Below, one piece after another: positions 23,138-31,893 of a stretch of DNA of 64,000 bases (positions are counted from its first letter, which is position 1; the number at the start of each line of letters is the position of its first letter). The notes under the pieces are model-generated. The model did not search any database and was not told the DNA's origin. It saw nothing but the letters and a program-made list of their open reading frames with translations. Made by a program: the position numbers and the translations under genes. Origin of the DNA: Schizophyllum amplum (taxonomy: Eukaryota > Basidiomycota > Agaricomycetes > Agaricales > Schizophyllaceae). The stretch is from positions 44,537-108,536 of the forward strand of contig VDMD01000084.1 in assembly GCA_007026445.1 (NCBI GenBank). Direction: 5' to 3'.

Positions 23138-23464
23138 AGGAATAAGCGCGCGGAAGGCGCCGAAGGCGCTGCGTTGGCGATGAAGACTCTGAAGAAACAA
23201 CGTGACGGCTGCGATGAGGGAACAGCGGCTCGGCGGTCGTGAAGATATCGTACGTGATCATGCCAAGTCTAGTCTTCGGAACTGATTGTATGCCCTTTAC
23301 GCGCGTCGGCAGGAGCTGGGAGCGAGGCATGCGCTGTCCTGTACACCTCTTCTCCACTCGCGCCGTGCTGCTCCGTACATCCGCTGTCCTAGAGAAGCCC
23401 ATATCAGATCGCTATTGCTGTGTTCGACAGAGCGGAGACCACCAGCGCCTCGCGATACATCCCG
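23138..23464. other. 3' flank of family C copy 2
   Basis: Short degenerate repetition of GGAAGGCG(A/C)TGAAGG-like words directly after the stop (23115-23210), then unique sequence to the 20-bp array. Confidence 0.4.
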
Positions 23465-23765
23465 TCAACTTCTCGTACAGACCGTCAGCGCCTACGAGTA
23501 CACCCCGTCAGCGCCTACGAGTGCAGACCGTCGACGCCTCGTACAGCCTGGGCCCGTCAGCGCCTTGTACAACCCATCAACGCCTTGTACAGACCGTCGA
23601 TGCCTTGTACATCCCATCAACGCCTTGTGCAGACCGTCGATGCCTTGTGCAGACCGTCGACGCCTCGTACAGCCTGGGCCCATTAACACCCCGTCAACGC
23701 AATCGCACAGCCTGATCCTGTCAACGCCTTGTACACCCCGTCAACCCTTGTACACATCGTAAACG
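23465..23765 (+). repeat. Degenerate 20-bp array, module 1
   Basis: About 14 units related to GTCGACGCCTTGTACAGACC, with insertions of CAGCCTGGGCCC. The same unit recurs in near-perfect form at 24804-24910. This is the first element of the compound module described in the findings. Confidence 0.75.
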
Positions 23766-24075
23766 CCCCGTGGAGGTGAGCAGGCGCTTTCATCTTTCTT
23801 GTTTTTTTGTGTACTTTGAGATGGATGGACAGGAGGGGGGGGAGGGTCATTCGCGTTCTTTTTGGGAGGGGGACGAGGGAGGAGAAGGAGAAGGGAGGGA
23901 GGGGGTGGGGGGGAAGGGGGGGAGTTGGCAGGGGGTTGGAAAGGGGGGGGAGGGAGGGGAGAGTGGAGGGGAGAGAAGGGGGGAAGGGGATAGAGAGAGT
24001 GGAAAGGGGAGTGGAAAGGGAGGGGATGGAGGGGAGAGAAGGGGGAAGGGGGTGGGGGAGGGCAAGGGGGCGTGG
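23766..24075 (+). repeat. Leader plus G-rich polypurine tract, module 1
   Basis: A leader (GGAGGTGAGCAGGCGCTTTC, then a CTT/T-rich stretch) is followed from about 23826 by nearly 250 bases of almost pure purine on the + strand, with many GGGGG runs. The spacing of G runs satisfies the usual G-quadruplex pattern. The proline-rich ORFs on the other strand are a by-product of composition. Confidence 0.75.
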
Positions 24076-24109
24076 CGCGCCGTCTGACGGTCTTGAAGGC
24101 AGCCTGCGA

Positions 24110-24800
24110 GCTTCGTCGTCCCTGCGCCGATCTCGGCTTTCGAAGAGATGGGGCACAGCTCGCTGTCGTCGAAGGGGTCAGAGCTTCGACGGCCTCGAAA
24201 GAGGAAATTTTCGATGCTGCCGAAGGGGGCATAGCTCCGACGCGCTTGAAGGCGGGAGAGCTTCGACGCGCTTGAAGGCGGGAGAGCTTCGACGCGCTTG
24301 AAGGCGGGAGAGCTTCGACGCGCTCGAAGGCGGGAGAGCTTCGACGCGCTCGAAGGCGGGAGAGCTTCGACGCGCTCGAAGGCGGGGGAGCTTCGATGTT
24401 TTCGATGGAGGCGAAGCTCGAAGGGATGGGGCACAGCTCGATGTTGCCGAAGGGAGGGGGAGCTTCTCTGTCCCCGGAGGCGGGTGCGCCTCGACGGCTT
24501 CGAAGGGTGGCGAGCTATACGGCGTCGGATTAGGCGGAAGGGCACGCCTCGACGTCTTGGAAGGGATGGGGCGAAGCTTTGTCGTCGTCGAAGGGGGACG
24601 AGCTTTGTCGTCGTCGAAGGGTGGCGAGCCTTGACGTCGTCGAAGGGGGACGAGCTTTGTCGTCGTCGAAGGGGGACGAGCTTTGTCGTCGAAAAAGGCG
24701 GCAGAGCTTTGTCGTCGTCGAAGGGGGACGAGTTTTGTCGTCGTCGAAGGGTGGCAAGCCTCGACGGCCTCGAAGGGGGTGAGTTTCGAAGTCGTCGAAG
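24110..24800 (+). repeat. 26-bp minisatellite array, right block, module 1
   Basis: Around 25 units with a 26-bp period. The most regular part is 24240-24400: GAGCTTCGACGCGCTCGAAG then GCGGGA. Later units read GTCGTCGAAGGGGGACGAGC then TTT. Each unit carries the CTTCGA/TCGAAG inverted repeat and a G-rich spacer. The predicted peptides of 60-210 residues in several frames are repeat artefacts. Confidence 0.8.
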
Positions 24801-24803
24801 GAC

Positions 24804-24912
24804 GTCAACGCATCGTACAGACCGTCAACGCATCGTACGGACCGTCAACGCATCGTACAGACCGTCAACGCATCGTACAGACCGTCAACGCATCGTACAG
24901 ACCGTCAACACC
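24804..24912 (+). repeat. 20-bp array, module 2 (homogeneous)
   Basis: Five to six almost identical copies of GTCAACGCATCGTACAGACC, one with CGG for CAG. It has the same unit as the degenerate array at 23465-23765. Confidence 0.85.
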
Positions 24913-24924
24913 CGGGCCGCGAAC

Positions 24925-25425
24925 TCAAGTTGGAGGTGAGCAGGAGCTTTCTTCTTTCTGCAATATTCTCTCTTTTCTTCGAGATAGAGGGAGGATGGGG
25001 GAGAAAGGGGGGGAAGCGGATAGGGGAGAGTAGGGGAGGGGGGGAAAGCGGATAGGGGAGAGTAGGGTCGAGGGCCAGGGGAGAGTAGGGGAGGGGGAGG
25101 GGAGAGTCGAGGGGCGAGGGGAGTGTCGAGGGGCGAGGGGAGTGTCGAGGGGCGAGGGGAGAGTCGAGGGGCGAGGGGAGAGTCGAGGGGCGAGGGGAGA
25201 GTCGAGAGGCGAGGGGAGTCGAGGGAAGGCGGAGGGCGGAAAAAGAGGAGAGGGGCGAGGAGGGAGCTTCGACGGTCTCAGCGGGAGGGGAGGGAGAGAG
25301 AGGGGGGGGGAGTGGGAAGGGGAGTGATAAGGGGAGTGGAAAGGGTGGAGTGGGAGAGAAGGGGGAAGGAACGGAGAGAGAGGGGGGGAAGGGAGAGCTT
25401 CAATGTTCGCGAAGGGAGGGGCGCC
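24925..25425 (+). repeat. Leader plus G-rich polypurine tract, module 2
   Basis: The leader GGAGGTGAGCAGGAGCTTTC matches that at 23770, followed by a T-rich stretch and then polypurine sequence from about 24985 to 25400. Inside it, AGTGTCGAGGGGCGAGGGG and AGAGTCGAGGGGCGAGGGG form a short 20-bp sub-array (25090-25215). Confidence 0.75.
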
Positions 25426-25429
25426 CTTC

Positions 25430-25990
25430 GCTGTTCTTGAAAGGGGCAGAGCTTCGACATTCTCAAAGGGCGGGGGCTTTGATGCTCTCAAATGGCGGGA
25501 CTTGTCGCTGTCATCCATCGAAAGAGGACGAGCTCCGGAATGCTCGAAAAGAAGGGGAGCTTCTCTGTCCCCGGAAGGGAACACCCCGACAATCTCGAAG
25601 GGAGGCGAAGCGACGTTCCCGGAGGGAGGCGAAGCGACGTTTCCGGAGGGAGGCGAAGCGACGTTCCCGGAGGGGGGCGAGCTTCGGCCTTTGTGAAGGG
25701 AGATGGAGCTTTGCCGTCGTTGAAGGGAGGGGGAGCAGTCTGACGTCGTCGAGCGCGGAGGCGCGCGTCGACGTCAACGTCCTCGAAAGAGGCGAGCTTC
25801 GACTCCCTCGAAGGAGGCGAAGTTCGACTCCCTCGAAGGAGGCGAACTTCGACTCCCTCGAAGGAGGCGAACTTCGACTCCCTCGAAAGGGGCGGAGCTT
25901 CGATGCTCTCGGAGGCAGGTGCCCCTCGCCGTTGGCGACTCAGGGGAGGTGAGCTTTGTCGGCGTTCACGAAGAGAGGTGAGCTTCAACG
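25430..25990 (+). repeat. 26-bp minisatellite array, right block, module 2
   Basis: Same family as 24110-24800. The most regular parts are GGAGGGAGGCGAAGCGACGT (25600-25680) and CCTCGAAGGAGGCGAACTTC then GACTC (25790-25890). The unit length is again 26 bp. Confidence 0.8.
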
Positions 25991-26199
25991 TTTTTGAAGG
26001 GAGGGGGCGCCTCTGACTATCTCATATAGGTGTGCTCGACTCTCCGGAAGGGCTCCTCGACGCTCTTGACGCCTGAGCACTGTGAGAACTGCATGTGCTT
26101 CGACATCCGTTGCGACTCGACGTCCTCAAAGGGCGGTGCAGCTCGCCATCTTTGTTGGGCGGTGCAGGCCAACGCGCTCCAGGCCTGGTGGTGTAGCGC
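25991..26199. other. Transition from repeats to unique sequence
   Basis: Last degenerate 26-bp-like words to about 26060, then unique sequence. No gene seen. Confidence 0.4.
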
Positions 26200-26570
26200 G
26201 ATGCTCTCAAATCTCGGCCTCCATCACACGTCGCGTTCCCAACGCTTGAACTACCAGATGACTCGTTGGAAGACAGGCTTAAAGACAGCGATGACCGGTT
26301 TTAGTCAAATTAACCTTCAGGACCGGAATGACGGCGAGATGACTTGAGCGAGACTATCTGCGTTCACTCCGTGCAGCCCAAGACCTTGAAAAGCTAAGGC
26401 CAGTGAGGAGGCGTGATTTGTGCCAGTGACGCAGACTCCGAGCGCAGTTGACTTGTTTGTGCGCGGGTGCCCCAGCGAGCTCGAGCATGCGGCACCCACT
26501 TTTGATGTCGCAGACCTATGCACTTATTTGCTCGGAACTCAAGCATTTGAATCCACAATGCGCTTTCCAC
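26200..26570 (+). pseudogene. Remnant of a family C F-box-like gene
   Basis: A short + strand peptide from about 26420 (TPSAVDLFVRGCPSELE, then DLCTYLLGTQAF) corresponds to the C-terminal landmarks of family C (LGAVEAFARGCPRLEYL and EYLLALF or SYLLNLF). The spacing between the two landmarks is much reduced, and upstream homology is not readable. This is a third, strongly decayed copy just outside the minisatellite region. Confidence 0.5.
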
Positions 26571-26619
26571 CCAAAGTACATTTGGTACAGGCTATTTATC
26601 TAATACTTCGACGATATGT

Positions 26620-27230
26620 TTATGTGTAGATGGACATGGTGTCCCAGTCCTCGTCCTCCTCACTATCATAAGAAGAATGAGGCGATTCGGTCTCGCTTTG
26701 TGGGAGTAGCTTTTTGCAGAGCTCCTTCACGTCATCCCAACCGTTCAGATACAGCAAGGATGTCGGAGCGTCCAGGTGCTTCAAAGTGTCTTTCAGACTC
26801 GGGTTTCCACAGAGCAACCCGTCCAAGGCACGTGCAACCTCCAAGGCATCGCAACCCTTCTCAAATATAATGGTCGAAAGCTCGGGGCTGCGGTACATGG
26901 GCCATTCCCAATGGTCGACGAAATTGAGGGAGAGATCCAAGGCACGCACTTTCAACGTGTGCAGATGGGGAAAGATGGATTCAGCAGGCAAGGCGGCAGT
27001 GTCCAAGTAAGGAAGGACGAGGCGCTCGTCCATATCGACTCTTGTGTCCTGGGCCACGATGCTAATCGAGAGGCATTAGACGGCTCCGGTGACGCGCTTG
27101 AGCTCAAGCCAGTCCTTCGTGGTGAGCGACCTGTAGAGCGCCTATAAATTGAATGTAAGCGTGCAACTAGCGTACAGAGATACCACACTCACGAATCGGG
27201 GAAAGTCGAAGTCTTCCGCCCTGTGACTAG
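26620..27230 (-). pseudogene. Leucine-rich / F-box-type C-terminal region with an in-frame stop
   Basis: Minus-strand ORF to a stop at 26620, with about 140 codons: LVLPYLDTAALPAESIFPHL, TLKVRALDLSLNFVDHWEW, SPELSTIIFEKG, and a very acidic Ser-rich tail. Upstream, a 52-nt intron (GTGAGT to TTATAG, about 27142-27193) would join FDFPRF to ALYRSLTTKDWLELKRVTGAV. A TAA follows directly, in frame, before the downstream ORF. Either a second intron is missed or the gene is disrupted. The acidic C-terminus and LRR-like spacing resemble Agaricomycete F-box proteins. No F-box itself was identified. Confidence 0.4.
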
Positions 27231-27374
27231 TTTCAAGAGGGCCACCGCTCCGCGCGGCATGGGGTGAGTTAGGAATGCTGGCCTCCGGCCGTTTATCCGT
27301 TAGGTGCAAGGCATTCAACGGCAGAGCGGCGCTCGGCACTGACAGGCCCGGTCCACGTCTTTGTCCCACGCCAG

Positions 27375-27389
27375 TAGGGTTAGGGTTAG
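27375..27389 (+). other. Telomere-like word
   Basis: TAGGGTTAGGGTTAG, two and a half TTAGGG units, stands alone in the upstream region of the minus-strand gene. It may be a binding site of a Tbf1/Rap1-type factor, a repair scar, or chance. Confidence 0.35.
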
Positions 27390-27747
27390 AGCACGTGACG
27401 GCCACGCAGGAATTTCGTCTTTATGTACTTAAGCGTGACAGGTTCTCATGATATAAGCCCCTGTCAGGCATATGCCACCTTCTTTACTCAAACGTAAATG
27501 TAAGCATATCTCTGCAGCCTGCTCATTCGACGAAGATTTTCAACGCCGACCGAGCCCGACCGTACGTCAGGTCGAAGCGAGCCGCTCGTCCCTCGGCGTC
27601 GAGAGTCGCGTTGCGCGAGAAGGTCAGTGAACTAGGCACACCAGCATCACATTCAGCAGTTGTCAAGAAAGAGTACAAAAATGGGACAGATAATATGGAT
27701 GGTCCGCTACCGAATGCCAGGTCCCTGCAATGTCCATGCCTGCTTAC

Positions 27748-29601
27748 TTAAATCTCAACGCTTTCCGCCTCAGAGTCAACCTCACGAACAGGGGCTCGCA
27801 AGCTCCGCCAGTTCTCGTACGCTTCGAGAGGCTCCACTAGCTCGTACGCCTCCCAAGACTCCTCCCACTGAGCTCGATATTTCGCGTTGTCGCCGTATCC
27901 GTCTTGGCCACAAGTCTGAGTATAACGTAGCGCCCGACGGTGAGTGTATCACCACTGACATGTCGAGCCCCTCCGACGCGTGTCAGATCCCAATCGGCGA
28001 GGACCGTCGAGTGTTGAACGTCCTTGGCGGGAACCCAGGTGTCCTTCCACTGAACGAGGAACTCGGTAGTCTGCCCTTCGCCCCTTTGCCCCACAATGCG
28101 CTCGACGAAGAACTCCCCATCGTCGGATGTGTCCACGCTCTGTTCCGCATTGCGTTTCTTGTTGCTGGACTGCTTCGTCGCATCGGCCATGCTCACGTCG
28201 TCGTCCGAAATCTCAGCCTCGACAGACGGTTCCTCCACGCGAGCCCGTTTAGTGGAACCAGTCTTGCCAGAACCACCCTTTATGGCAGAAAGACGTTCCG
28301 ACTGTCGACGAGTGGTGGTGGGCAGAGCTACATTTTTCTGAGTGGGGGTAGACGCGCGCTTACGCTTAGCACCCGTAGAAGTCGTTGTGACAGTAGATTT
28401 TCCTTGGCCGCTTTTGGATTTCTTCGGTCGGCCCCTCGCTACCTTGGGCTTTTCAGCGGCGATCTGAGGAGCAGCGACTGATTGAGAACATTAGCACAAG
28501 TGATCACATTTATTATCGAGAGCTCACGCTGTATCCGTTCGTTATTCTCACTCGAGTCATCAGACTCAGTCAACGGCGAGATCGACCGAAGACGACGACT
28601 GAAAGGGATCAGTTGTAAAAACAGGGTTCTTGTGGCAATCAAGTGAAGCTTACGAAGGTTGAGAACCAGGGACGATGTCAACTGCCGGGCTTTCACCACA
28701 AAACTCGTTCTTCGAGTCGATAATGTCGCTCGGCCTATGGAATCAATTCATCGTCGGCAATTGATGCGAATAGACGTACTCAGCGTTAGCGGAGGGCGAT
28801 GTTACTCCCTCTGAATCTTGGAAGTCCGTCACTCCTTTCTCGCGGAGAGGCTCGAGCTTTTCATTCGACGGTACCTGAACCGAGTCGCATTCAGGTTGAC
28901 CCGGTATGCTTGTCTTCGCTGCCGGCAGTTATGACGTTGCGCTCGGATGATTGGATTGGGTGGGACTAGATGTAGGCGAATCCATATCGACATCGACGCT
29001 AGCCGCAGAGGAGTTGTTTGGCGGCGATGAAGTCGCCGGCGACTCAGACAAGTCCTTTCTATAATCACGATGTTTTAGCTAGCCAACAATCAGAAAAGTT
29101 GGTTTTAAAACGCACGGTAAATTCCCCTTCGCTTCAACGTCGGATGTCGACGAATCTTCACCAATGGCAGTGTCGACCATCAGTTTTTTGTCGATGGCCG
29201 AAGTAGAGCTCGGGTCCCTGGACTCATCAGTGAGGCGGAAATCGACGTGACTGGATCGACGCACGTGTAAAGTTCATTGTTGCGCTGCGCCGGCAGAGGA
29301 ATGCAAGCCCCAGCAGCGCTACAACATATGTGAGCAAAGATCACGACAACGGGTTTATGCTCACTCCGCTGCCGGGACAAAAGTTGGCTCTTCTTGAGAC
29401 GTGAGAGTCGAAGGTGAGAGGGCTACTTCTTGGCCAGCTACCAGAGCCTGGCTTCTGGACCGTAGTTCAGCGCCCGCGTGGATGCGAAGCTAGTCCGCAA
29501 AACAGCACTCACGCGATAGCCAACTCTGCTTGCGCCGGAGAAGGAGACGCGCAAACAGCGCCGTCAACCGAATTCTGAGGAGGCTTTGTAGTCGGATCCA
29601 T
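27748..29601 (-). CDS. Chromodomain protein with AT-hook-like basic region (model incomplete)
   Basis: A minus-strand multi-exon gene. The start at 29601 (MDPTTKPPQNSVDGA) ends in a GTGAGT donor, and further Ser/Pro-rich exons follow. The exon around 28477-27960 encodes an AT-hook-like RGRPKK, a Lys/Arg/Thr-rich stretch, then a chromodomain: FFVERIVGQR, TEFLVQWKDTWVPAKDV. A 44-nt intron (27959-27916) leads in phase 0 to the last exon, with DGYGDNAKYRAQWEESW, EAYENWRSLR and TAA at 27748. Chromodomains bind methylated histone tails and AT-hooks bind the DNA minor groove, so a nuclear chromatin role is likely. One upstream exon (around 28935) has an in-frame TAA, so the N-terminal half is either misjoined or a separate broken piece. 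The C-terminal half is the solid part. Confidence 0.6.
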
Positions 29602-29983
29602 ATCGAAGTCTTGTTCGCGGCTCGTATAAGACGAAGGTTACAAGCGCCGAGAGTGAACACGGAACCAAAATACGTCACATGTGATGATTGATTTTTTCGA
29701 TCAGTCACACGGGCCGTGTGCCGACGACTACTCATCACGCCGGGCGGACCTCGCCTCATTCGAGCCACCTGTACTCATTCGACTCAGACGACTTCACTGT
29801 GACGATACGCGCTACGGTTTAGATACAAAAACGTTCCACTCCGATCTCAAACAGCGCGGCGCTCGCCCGTCCACTCGCCACGTCGAAGACTTTCCACCAT
29901 CGTGCAGCGAGGAAATCTGTGTGAGCTTAGTGCCAGCAATCAACATAGATGGACTGTGACCACCTTCATCTCTTTGCTTTCGA
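29602..29983. other. Intergenic region between the chromodomain gene and SIM gene 1
   Basis: No supported gene. The 3' flank of SIM gene 1 and the promoter of the chromodomain gene share this space. Confidence 0.4.
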
Positions 29984-30403
29984 TCACTTTTTTGCCTGGC
30001 TATCAACGTCTACTGTGTCTGCCTTAGCTTTCCCTCGACCTGCATTCACCCGGAGCGTTTTCATAGACTCCGAGGGGCTCGCCTAGTGAAGCAATTCAGG
30101 TGTGTTCCAAAGTACGCTTTTTATCGGGCGGCTTACCTCTGTTTTCAGCGTGCCATTTTGTTCTTCTTCGTCTGATACCAGGTCAATAACTTCTGCCTCA
30201 GGAGGCGGTCCGTCTTTAGGGCGCTGCAGAGCCTTTCTAGTTGCCGCATCTGTACGACTTTTCTCCATGAACAAGTACGGCCGCACATCCAGAGGTCTAT
30301 GTAGCTGAAAGCGATCGGCGCTCTTTGGCTTAGCAACACCAGCCAGGGGAGAAGGCAAAGAGGACGATTTAGCATCGTCTTTGGTGTTGGTTTTTTCAGC
30401 CAT
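29984..30403 (-). CDS. Small nuclear-type protein with a SUMO-interacting motif, copy 1
   Basis: Two exons (30403-30137 and 30082-29984) encode 121 residues. Around residues 75-86 lies EVIDLVSDEEE, which fits the classical SUMO-interacting motif: hydrophobic V-I-x-L/V followed by Ser and acidic residues. Upstream is a block shared with copy 2: RxxAATRKAL, PK-GPPP, AEVIDL. The C-terminus is basic (LRVNAGRGKAKA, DSQAKK). The start was chosen because copy 2 begins at the same point with the same 5' spacing. An in-frame ATG also exists at 30436. The 54-nt intron follows LKTE in phase 0, exactly as in copy 2. The substrate or partner is unknown. Binding of SUMO or sumoylated chromatin factors is inferred from the motif. 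Confidence 0.7.
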
Positions 30404-30504
30404 GAGCGTCTTGTGCAAGTGAGTGCACGATAGCATATGTCTTCTTCTTACACGATCATGTGACAGTTAGATTCATGACATGCCACATACCCGAGTTGAG
30501 TCTT

Positions 30505-30530
30505 GGTCCGCACAGCGCTGTGCGCGTATG
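30505..30530. promoter_or_regulatory. Perfect 16-bp palindrome upstream of SIM gene 1
   Basis: CGCACAGCGCTGTGCG (30509-30524) lies 106 bp before the ATG of the minus-strand SIM gene. A related inverted repeat stands 138 bp before the second SIM gene, and partial versions precede two family B genes. It is a likely binding site for a dimeric regulator. This is inferred. Confidence 0.55.
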
Positions 30531-30644
30531 GGCCAGTGACTCAACTTGTGTTGTATACAGACCTCAATGGTGCACTTCTACTGCATACGAACTTGGTGAA
30601 CCGACCGTCACCGGTAGAGGTGTCGAGGGCCGGGCTGGGCCACG

Positions 30645-30750
30645 CTTCGAGGGCTTGGGCTGGGCTTTGGCGGGCTGGGCTCCTCCAACATCGGAGCCCG
30701 AGCCTCAGCTCTGCGGAAGCCCAAGCCCAGCGCAGGCTCGGGCTTGAGCC
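30645..30750. repeat. Cluster of nested inverted repeats
   Basis: GGGCTCC (30678-30684) and GGAGCCC (30693-30699) form a 7-bp stem with an 8-nt loop. GCCCGAGCCT (30696-30705) and AGGCTCGGGC (30734-30743) form a perfect 10-bp pair. GGGCTTGGGCTGGGC (30651) is nearly the complement of AAGCCCAAGCCCAGC (30717). The block is surrounded by unique DNA and codes for nothing recognisable. Confidence 0.65.
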
Positions 30751-31237
30751 TTGGGCTTTCCGGAAGATGCCGGCACACCCACAAGCATCACCAACACGCG
30801 TGATGCGTGGATGTCACGTGTACGGAGACGCGTGGCAACTGCACTTCGCAGCCCGTCGCGCGTCGTGGGGTGTACCTGAGGCATGTCTGCTATTTAACAT
30901 GACTAGGTGAGCCTCAGTTATAGTCTGATATGCCCTAATGTACCTTTAAATGACCCGTCCAAGGTGCCCTACAGCGTATAGAGGCTCAACACGAAACGGC
31001 CCCGTTCTTTGGGCTTCTTCGATGGGCCGGGCCCTGACGCCTCTAAGGTCTGTCAGTATGGCAAATGTTACTAACACCTTTCTAACAGCGGGATATTTAC
31101 TCTGCACAGGTTTTTTTTGTGTGATTCGTGGTACTATTCCACTTTCTAGAAACTCTTAACTGCGAAGAGGAAGATTTTTTTTTTCACTGAAAACTACTAA
31201 GATGCAGCGTCGACTTACGCCGCGCGTCACTCTTCAA
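30751..31237. other. Spacer between the two SIM genes
   Basis: No supported coding sequence. Contains T-tracts near 31110 and 31173. Confidence 0.4.
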
Positions 31238-31657
31238 TTACTTTGACGCCTGGTGATGGACGGCTTCTTTCTCCGTCTCCGTTTTCGCTTGTTTGTCAGG
31301 CGAGAGAGGTGTCTCTGCCGCCAAGTTCGAGAGGCGGGTAATCTAATGATGTGGTTTAGATACTACACGATGAACGCTTCACTCGGACTGCTTTACCTGA
31401 ACGTCTGGTTTTTTGAGTTCATTTTCCTCATCTGAAATCAGATCGATTACCTCTGCACCAGGAGGAGGTCCTTTTTTAGGGAGTCGCAATGCTTTTCTGG
31501 TAGCTGCATTCATACGACTTGTCTCCGCAAACCATTCTAGCTGAAGATCCTCAGCTCGGTCTAGTAGAGAGCGTGTGGCGGTCGGTTGTTGGGCGGCAGG
31601 CGACACATGCTGAAGGGAAGTCTCAGCCTCGTGTGTGGTGTCGGATTCAGCAGTCAT
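31238..31657 (-). CDS. Small nuclear-type protein with a SUMO-interacting motif, copy 2
   Basis: Two exons (31657-31397 and 31342-31238) encode 121 residues, the same length as copy 1. The conserved core is SRMNAATRKALRLPKKGPPP, then AEVIDLISDEENE, again a hydrophobic VIDLI stretch with Ser-Asp-Glu-Glu behind it. The N-terminus (MTAESDTTHE) and the C-terminus (about 34 residues, Lys/Glu-rich, ending HHQASK) differ from copy 1. The intron lies at the corresponding place. Only the SIM block and the gene layout are kept, which points to selection on that block. No other domain is present, so the protein may serve as a SUMO-dependent adaptor. Confidence 0.7.
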
Positions 31658-31792
31658 GAAGGTAATCTGTAAGTGAGCACGTCTTCATCACGCGAATCAG
31701 CACGCGCCGTGTAGTACCCACCTGATGTGACAATGGACGATCACCTCAATCACGTGTTATTATCATGTGCTTCGCGTCTGGGTTTATCTTGG

Positions 31793-31814
31793 CACGCGCA
31801 GTGCTGTGCGCGTG
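31793..31814. promoter_or_regulatory. Imperfect palindrome upstream of SIM gene 2
   Basis: CGCGCAGTGCTGTGCGCG (31795-31812), with CTTGGCA just before it, corresponds to CTTGGTC-CGCACAGCGCTGTGCG at 30503-30524. The distance to the ATG is 138 bp. Confidence 0.5.
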
Positions 31815-31893
31815 TGAGCTAGCGATCCAGTGTATTCTAGGACCCACAAAGATAATTAAATTGCCGATACAGTGGAATCATCGTTTACATGCT

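Noticed and set aside
23683..25990. Proline- or glycine-rich ORFs of 150-230 codons across the polypurine tracts and 26-bp arrays
   Set aside because: The composition of the tracts alone removes stops. Peptides are low-complexity and differ between frames without any sign of selection.
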